Assembly (NCBI GenBank): GCA_900554705.1
Contig: USIH01000076.1
Location: 1-9,409 of the forward strand
Length of the DNA: 9,409 nucleotides
Reading direction: 5' to 3'
DNA from: an uncultured Eubacteriales bacterium
GTDB taxonomy: Bacteria > Bacillota > Clostridia > Oscillospirales > Oscillospiraceae
Each line of letters begins with the position of its first letter. Position 1 is the stretch's first letter. Below, piece by piece: positions 5,483-9,409 of this stretch. The position numbers and the translations under genes are program-made. Under the pieces are notes generated by a model. The model did not search any database. It worked only from the letters and a program-made list of their open reading frames with translations, and had not been told where the DNA came from.

Positions 5483-7834
5483 ATGACAAAGACATATGAA
5501 GAACGTTTTCTGACTGCCCGCAGAGCCTATATCGCGGCGCAGTTTTCCAGTATGAACCAGCCGCAGCTCGAGGCGGTGCTGACGACGGAGGGACCGCTCC
5601 TGCTGCTTGCGGGCGCAGGAAGCGGCAAGACGACCGTGCTGATCCACCGCATTGCCAATCTCATTCGGTTCGGCCGCGGCTCGGACAGCAGGGAGATCCC
5701 CGAGGACGTGTCGCCGGAGGACGTCACATTTTTGGAAAGCGCCGTTGAGAACCATGAGACGTCTCCGCGTGCGGAACGTCTCTGCCAAGTCGAGCCCGCT
5801 GCGCCTTGGTCGATCATTGCCATCACGTTTACCAATAAGGCGGCAAACGAGCTGAAGGATCGCCTGTCGGAACTGCTCGGTGCGGGCGGAGAGAGCGTCT
5901 GGGCAATGACGTTTCACAGCGCCTGCTGCCGTATTCTGCGGCGGGAGATCGAGCGCTTGGGCTACGACCGCAGCTTTACGATCTATGACACGGCCGATTC
6001 CGAGCGCGTCGTGAAGGATGTTCTGCGCGACCGCAACTTGGACGAAAAGCTCTTCGCGCCGCGCAGCGTGCTTTCGATCATCTCTAAGGCGAAGGACGCG
6101 ATGCAGACACCGGAGGAGTTTGCAGAAACGACGGGCGACGACTACCGCATGAAGCAGATCGCCCTGATCTACGCGGACTACCAGAGCCGCCTTGTTGCCT
6201 CCAACGCCGTCGACTTTGACGACATCATTCTTCTGACGGTGCGCCTGCTGAGAGAGCACGAGCAGGTGCGCACCTACTACCAGAGAAAATTCCGCTACGT
6301 CCTGATCGACGAGTATCAGGACACGAACCATTTGCAGTATCTCCTTGCCTCCCTCCTGAGCGGCGGCTACGAAAACATTTGCGTCGTGGGTGACGACGAT
6401 CAGAGCATTTACCGCTTCCGCGGCGCGACGATCCGGAACATCCTTGACTTTGAAAAGCAGTACCGCGACGCGAAGCTCATCCGCTTGGAGCAGAATTACC
6501 GTTCTACGCAGCGCATTTTGGACGCGGCAAATGCGGTGATCCTGAACAATCAGGGACGGAAGGGGAAAAACCTCTGGACGAAAAACGGCGAGGGCGACCG
6601 CATCGTGCACTATGAGGCAAGCTCCGAGAGCGACGAGGCGAGCTTTGTGGCAAACGATATTCTCACGCGGTCGCAGAACAAGGATCTCAAGGACTATGCC
6701 ATCCTTTACCGCACGAACGCGCAGTCCAACGCCATGGAGATCGCGTTTAAGAAAAGCGGCCTTCGCTATCGCATCATCGGCGGTACGCGCTTTTTCGACC
6801 GCGCGGAGGTCAAGGATATGCTTGCCTACCTGTGGGTCATCAACAACCGCTCTGACGATCTGCGCCTGCGCCGCATCATCAACCAGCCGCCGCGCGGCAT
6901 CGGCGGCAAGACGCTCGAAACGGTCGAGCGCCTGTGCGCCGCCTCCCACGAGCCGCTTTATTCCGTGGCGCGCGACGCCGGAAACTATCCGGCACTTGAG
7001 CGCGGCGCGCAGAAGCTGATCGCGTTCTGCTCGCTCATTGAGCAGTGCGCCGACCTGTTGCAAATGCTGCCGCTGCCGGAGTTTTACGAGGAGCTGCTGA
7101 TCCGCACCGGATATGTCGCCATGTTGGAGGAGAAGAACACGCCGGAAAACCGTGTGCGGCTGGAAAACGTGCGCGAACTGAAATCCTCGATCCTGACCTA
7201 TATGGAGCACACGGAGCAGCCGACGCTGGGCGGCTTTTTGGAGGAGATCGCGCTCTACACGGACATCGAGCAGTACGACAAGGATGCCGATGCCGTGGTG
7301 ATGATGACGATGCACTCTGCCAAGGGCTTGGAGTTTCCCAATGTCTATCTGGTCGGTGCGGAGGAGGGGCTGTTCCCCGGGCTGCGTGCGATCGGCGATG
7401 CGGAGGAGCTGGAGGAGGAGCGCCGCCTGTGCTACGTTGCCATTACGCGCGCAAAGCGCCGCCTGACCATCAGCAGCGCGCAGCGGCGTATGCTCTACGG
7501 CCACACGACGGTCAACCGCCCCTCGCGCTTCCTTGCGGAGATCCCGCCGGAGCTGATGGAGGAGCGCTCCGCCCTGCCGCCGGTACGGCCGCTCTATCAG
7601 AACGCGCCGCAGCGTCCCGCCTACCGCATGCCCCCGATCGCGCCGACGGCACGGCAGAGCATTCCGGATTATCAGAAGGGCGACATGGTGCGCCACGACG
7701 TTTTCGGACGCGGCATGATCCTCTCCGTCCTGAAGATGGGCAACGACGCGATGCTTGAGATCGCGTTCGATCAGGTCGGTACCAAGCGGCTCATGGCCGG
7801 AGCGGCCTGTGCGCGCATGAAAAAAGAGGTATGA
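5483..7834 (+). CDS. pcrA: ATP-dependent DNA helicase PcrA (UvrD/Rep family)
   Basis: A 783-residue superfamily 1A helicase that unwinds DNA 3' to 5' in repair and plasmid/rolling-circle replication and clears proteins from DNA. Motifs run in order: Q-motif NQPQLEAV (25-32), Walker A AGAGSGKT (43-50), Ia ITFTNKAANELK (114-125), Walker B DEYQD (276-280), III VVGDDDQSIYRFRGA (301-315), IV EQNYRST (336-342), V TMHSAKGLEFPNVY (609-622) and VI CYVAITRAKRRL (650-661). The C-terminal YQKGDMVRHDVFGRGMIL (730-747) is the Tudor-like domain that binds RNA polymerase in PcrA. An extra acidic stretch of about 40 residues (about 65-107) lies between motifs I and Ia compared with Bacillus PcrA. GAGG seven bases before ATG 5483 supports the start. 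It heads a pcrA-yunB-ligA unit. Confidence 0.96.
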   Translation: MTKTYEERFLTARRAYIAAQFSSMNQPQLEAVLTTEGPLLLLAGAGSGKTTVLIHRIANLIRFGRGSDSREIPEDVSPEDVTFLESAVENHETSPRAERLCQVEPAAPWSIIAITFTNKAANELKDRLSELLGAGGESVWAMTFHSACCRILRREIERLGYDRSFTIYDTADSERVVKDVLRDRNLDEKLFAPRSVLSIISKAKDAMQTPEEFAETTGDDYRMKQIALIYADYQSRLVASNAVDFDDIILLTVRLLREHEQVRTYYQRKFRYVLIDEYQDTNHLQYLLASLLSGGYENICVVGDDDQSIYRFRGATIRNILDFEKQYRDAKLIRLEQNYRSTQRILDAANAVILNNQGRKGKNLWTKNGEGDRIVHYEASSESDEASFVANDILTRSQNKDLKDYAILYRTNAQSNAMEIAFKKSGLRYRIIGGTRFFDRAEVKDMLAYLWVINNRSDDLRLRRIINQPPRGIGGKTLETVERLCAASHEPLYSVARDAGNYPALERGAQKLIAFCSLIEQCADLLQMLPLPEFYEELLIRTGYVAMLEEKNTPENRVRLENVRELKSSILTYMEHTEQPTLGGFLEEIALYTDIEQYDKDADAVVMMTMHSAKGLEFPNVYLVGAEEGLFPGLRAIGDAEELEEERRLCYVAITRAKRRLTISSAQRRMLYGHTTVNRPSRFLAEIPPELMEERSALPPVRPLYQNAPQRPAYRMPPIAPTARQSIPDYQKGDMVRHDVFGRGMILSVLKMGNDAMLEIAFDQVGTKRLMAGAACARMKKEV

Positions 7835-7843
7835 TCCGTAGAC

Positions 7844-7869
7844 TGCCCCGCATAGGAATATTCGGGGTG
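7844..7869 (+). promoter_or_regulatory. Hairpin overlapping the yunB ribosome binding site
   Basis: In the gap between pcrA and yunB, CCCCG (7846-7850) pairs with CGGGG (7863-7867), extendable by two G-U pairs, around a 12-base loop. The 3' arm is the GGGG of the yunB ribosome binding site (GGGGTGG, 7864-7870). Folding would hide that site and lower yunB translation from the pcrA transcript. The stem is short, so its importance is inferred. Confidence 0.35.
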
Positions 7870-7876
7870 GTGCAAA

Positions 7877-8503
7877 ATGACGCTGGAGCAACGAAACCGT
7901 GTCCGGTTCTTCTTTGCAATCGGTCTGACGCTTCTGTGCGGCCTGACCGTGCTGTTTCGGATGCGGCTCGCACCGATGGCGGAGCAGCTTGTGGCGACGC
8001 AGGTCGACAATCAGGCCTCGGACGCCATCAACAATGCCATTGCGGAGGAAATCACAGCCGGACACATCGACTACGAAAGCATCGTGACCGTCTGCACGGA
8101 CGAGGGCGGCAACGTGACGACCATCCGGACGGATATGGAGAGCATGAACCGCCTGAAGACGACGCTGCTCAAACGGATCGACGCGACGCTGGAGAACCTG
8201 TCGATGGAGCAGCTCAGCGTGCCGATCGGCTCGGTGATCCTGCCGGAGCTGTTTTCCGGACGCGGACCGAGCATACCGGTGCGCGTGCTGGCGGTGCGCA
8301 CCTCGGATGCGGATTTTCGCAGCGCGTTTTCCGAGGCGGGGATCAATCAGACATTGCACAGCATTTACGTTGACGTCGGCGTGGTGATCACGGTACTGAC
8401 ATGGACGGGGACACAGAGCGTTTCCGTCGAGTCGTCCGTGCTTGTCGCGCAGACGGTGATCGTCGGCTCGGTGCCGACGGCATATTTCAACATGGAGGGA
8501 TAA
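7877..8503 (+). CDS. yunB: Sporulation protein YunB
   Basis: A 208-residue protein of the YunB family, made in the mother cell during endospore formation in Bacillus and present widely in spore-forming Clostridia; its biochemical role is unclear. One N-terminal membrane segment (about 10-27) is followed by an extracytoplasmic-type domain. Typical family blocks are ATQVDNQASDAINNAI (40-55), IDYESIV (64-70), the PIGSVILPELFSGRGPSIPV (116-135) core, FSEAGINQTLHSIYVDV (151-167) and the closing AQTVIVGSVPTAYFN (191-205). The start ATG 7877 lies 42 bases after pcrA with GGGGTGG upstream. It is embedded in a repair operon rather than with other spore genes. A possible sigma-E-like -10, CATAGGAA (7851-7858), is present but its -35 is poor. 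Its presence points to a spore-forming host. Confidence 0.92.
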   Translation: MTLEQRNRVRFFFAIGLTLLCGLTVLFRMRLAPMAEQLVATQVDNQASDAINNAIAEEITAGHIDYESIVTVCTDEGGNVTTIRTDMESMNRLKTTLLKRIDATLENLSMEQLSVPIGSVILPELFSGRGPSIPVRVLAVRTSDADFRSAFSEAGINQTLHSIYVDVGVVITVLTWTGTQSVSVESSVLVAQTVIVGSVPTAYFNMEG

Positions 8504-8505
8504 CG

Positions 8506-8640
8506 ATGGACGCACAAAAGGAAATGCAGGAGCTTACGCAAGTGCTCAATGAGGCAAATCATAAATACTACGTGCTCGACGCGCCGGATATGCCGGACTA
8601 TGAGTACGACCGGCTGCTGCGCCGTCTGGAGGAGCTGGAG
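8506..8640 (+). CDS. ligA: NAD-dependent DNA ligase LigA, N-terminal fragment only
   Basis: The first 45 codons read as the start of LigA domain Ia: MDAQKEMQELTQVLNEANHK then YYVLDAPDMPDYEYDRLLRR and LEELE. The conserved Tyr-Tyr-Val-Leu-Asp and Asp-Tyr-Glu-Tyr-Asp-Arg-Leu residues, which bind the NMN part of NAD, are intact. GGAGGG six bases before ATG 8506 gives a good start, two bases after the yunB stop. In LigA the next segment normally leads to the adenylation domain with its KxDG lysine, for a protein of about 650-670 residues. Here that part is absent, and from about codon 46 the frame encodes an unrelated protein. LigA is essential in bacteria, so a true loss is unlikely unless another copy exists. 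The location after pcrA is the usual one for ligA in Firmicutes. Confidence 0.85.
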
Positions 8641-9409
8641 GTTCTCCGGTGGGCGGCGGCGAACCTGCCGCCGGATGCGGACACGCAGTATTTCCTCGGC
8701 GAGATCCTCTGGAACATGGACCAGAAGGCCGCCGCGCTCGGCGCGTGGAAGAAGGCGGTCGGGATCGACCCGCGTCATGCGCTCGCGCTCCGCTGCCTCG
8801 GCTTCGGCCTGTCGCACCCCGGCACGTACTTCACCAACACGGGCGTCCCCTCGGGCGTCGCAAGCCGCGAGGCGTACGACTGCTACCTCAGGGCGCTCGA
8901 AGCCGATCCCGGGAACTTCCGCACCCTCGACGAGGCGGGCAAGCTCGCCGAGAAGCTGAACCTGCCCGCGCCGGAGTGCCTGGCGCTGATGCTGAAGTAC
9001 CCGGAGGCCTGCGGGAAGTACGACGCGAACATGCTGCGGCTCGCGTACTGCCACAACGCCGTCGGCGACTACGAGAAGGCGCACGCCATCCTCACGACGC
9101 GGCGCTTCCACGTGTGGGAGGGCGCGGACGGGCTTCTTGCGCCGTTCGTCGAGGCGTGCATCGGCCTCGGCCGGGCGGCGATGGCGAAGGGCGACTACAA
9201 GGCGGCACTCGGGTATTTCGAGGAGTCGACGACCTATCCCGACAACCTGCAGGCGGGGCGCCCCGGAGATGCGGGCACGGAGCCGAAGAGCCGCTACTTC
9301 ATGGCGCAGTGCAGGAAGGCGCTCGGCGACGCGGCGGGCTACAGGACCGAGTTGGAGAAGTCCCTCAAGGGCTGGATCCACGCGGGCGAGATGGACTACT
9401 GGCGGGTCA
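8641..9409 (+). CDS. TPR repeat protein fragment (DUF5107-like C-terminal region), both ends missing
   Basis: The frame begun at ligA ATG 8506 continues without a stop for 256 more codons and runs off the window. The encoded part contains tetratricopeptide-like helices: TQYFLGEILWNMDQKAAALG (60-79 of the fused frame) ending in IDP, AYDCYLRALEADPGN (123-137), MLRLAYCHNAVGDYEKAHAI (176-195), GRAAMAKGDYKAALGYFEES (222-241) and SRYFMAQCRKALGD (262-275). The FHVWEG (201-206) and TYPDNL (243-248) signatures resemble the region after the sugar-binding-like domain in DUF5107 proteins. Those are common in gut Bacteroidota, Lentisphaerota and Verrucomicrobiota, and also found elsewhere. Only 15 of 256 codons end in A or T, and all 14 lysines use AAG, unlike the upstream genes. 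No start codon with a ribosome site is seen at the junction. It probably belongs to another genome joined here. The DUF5107 assignment is moderately sure, the TPR nature more so. Confidence 0.6.

Noticed and set aside
7831..8373. Plus-strand frame overlapping the pcrA stop by ATGA
   Set aside because: It is out of frame with yunB, which matches its family along its whole length; the product shows no family features.
5258..8515. Very long open frame on the minus strand (1085 codons) across pcrA and yunB
   Set aside because: It is antisense to pcrA, whose helicase motifs are all intact. Its product is Arg/His/Ala/Val-rich with no recognisable domains, as expected of the shadow of a GC-rich gene.
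8365..9381. Minus-strand frame of 338 codons at the right end
   Set aside because: It crosses the ligA/TPR junction antisense to both parts, and its Arg/Val/Leu/Ala-rich product has no recognised domain.

Overview
The window looks like a piece of a GC-rich, spore-forming member of the Clostridia, most like the Oscillospiraceae/Ruminococcaceae group. This rests on the gene families present (DegV, an LCP protein with several membrane segments, a PcrA helicase with an insertion, the sporulation protein YunB, a tiny Gly-Cys protein), the Shine-Dalgarno-rich starts and the GC-rich codon use. No rRNA, tRNA, CRISPR array or insertion sequence was recognised.

Left arm, minus strand (reading leftward from 5208). 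An AMP-forming acyl-CoA synthetase (3502-5208) overlaps by an ATGA a small polytopic membrane acyltransferase (2804-3505). This two-gene unit ends at a clear intrinsic terminator (2736-2777). Right behind it a near-consensus promoter (2697-2726) drives degV, a fatty-acid-binding protein that appears to start at TTG 2667. Next come a 55-residue Gly-Cys-rich peptide gene (1555-1722) with a strong ribosome binding site, a perfect hairpin, and an LCP-family envelope protein (92-1498). Two inverted repeats fill the left end. The arm as a whole is about fatty-acyl handling and the cell envelope, with one probable spore-coat-like peptide.

Middle. A 274-base divergent intergenic region (5209-5482) carries the start signals for the leftward acyl-CoA synthetase and the rightward pcrA, plus inverted repeats that could fold as RNA.

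Right arm, plus strand. pcrA (5483-7834), yunB (7877-8503) and the first 45 codons of ligA (8506-8640) follow as a DNA-repair/replication operon with a sporulation gene inside it. At about 8640 the ligA frame continues, without a stop, into a different protein: a TPR repeat protein resembling the C-terminal part of DUF5107-type proteins. There, about 6% of codons end in A or T, against about 29% in the ligA part. The frame stays open to the window end. This abrupt join is the strongest anomaly here. It is most simply a chimeric assembly join between two genomes, less likely a real rearrangement.
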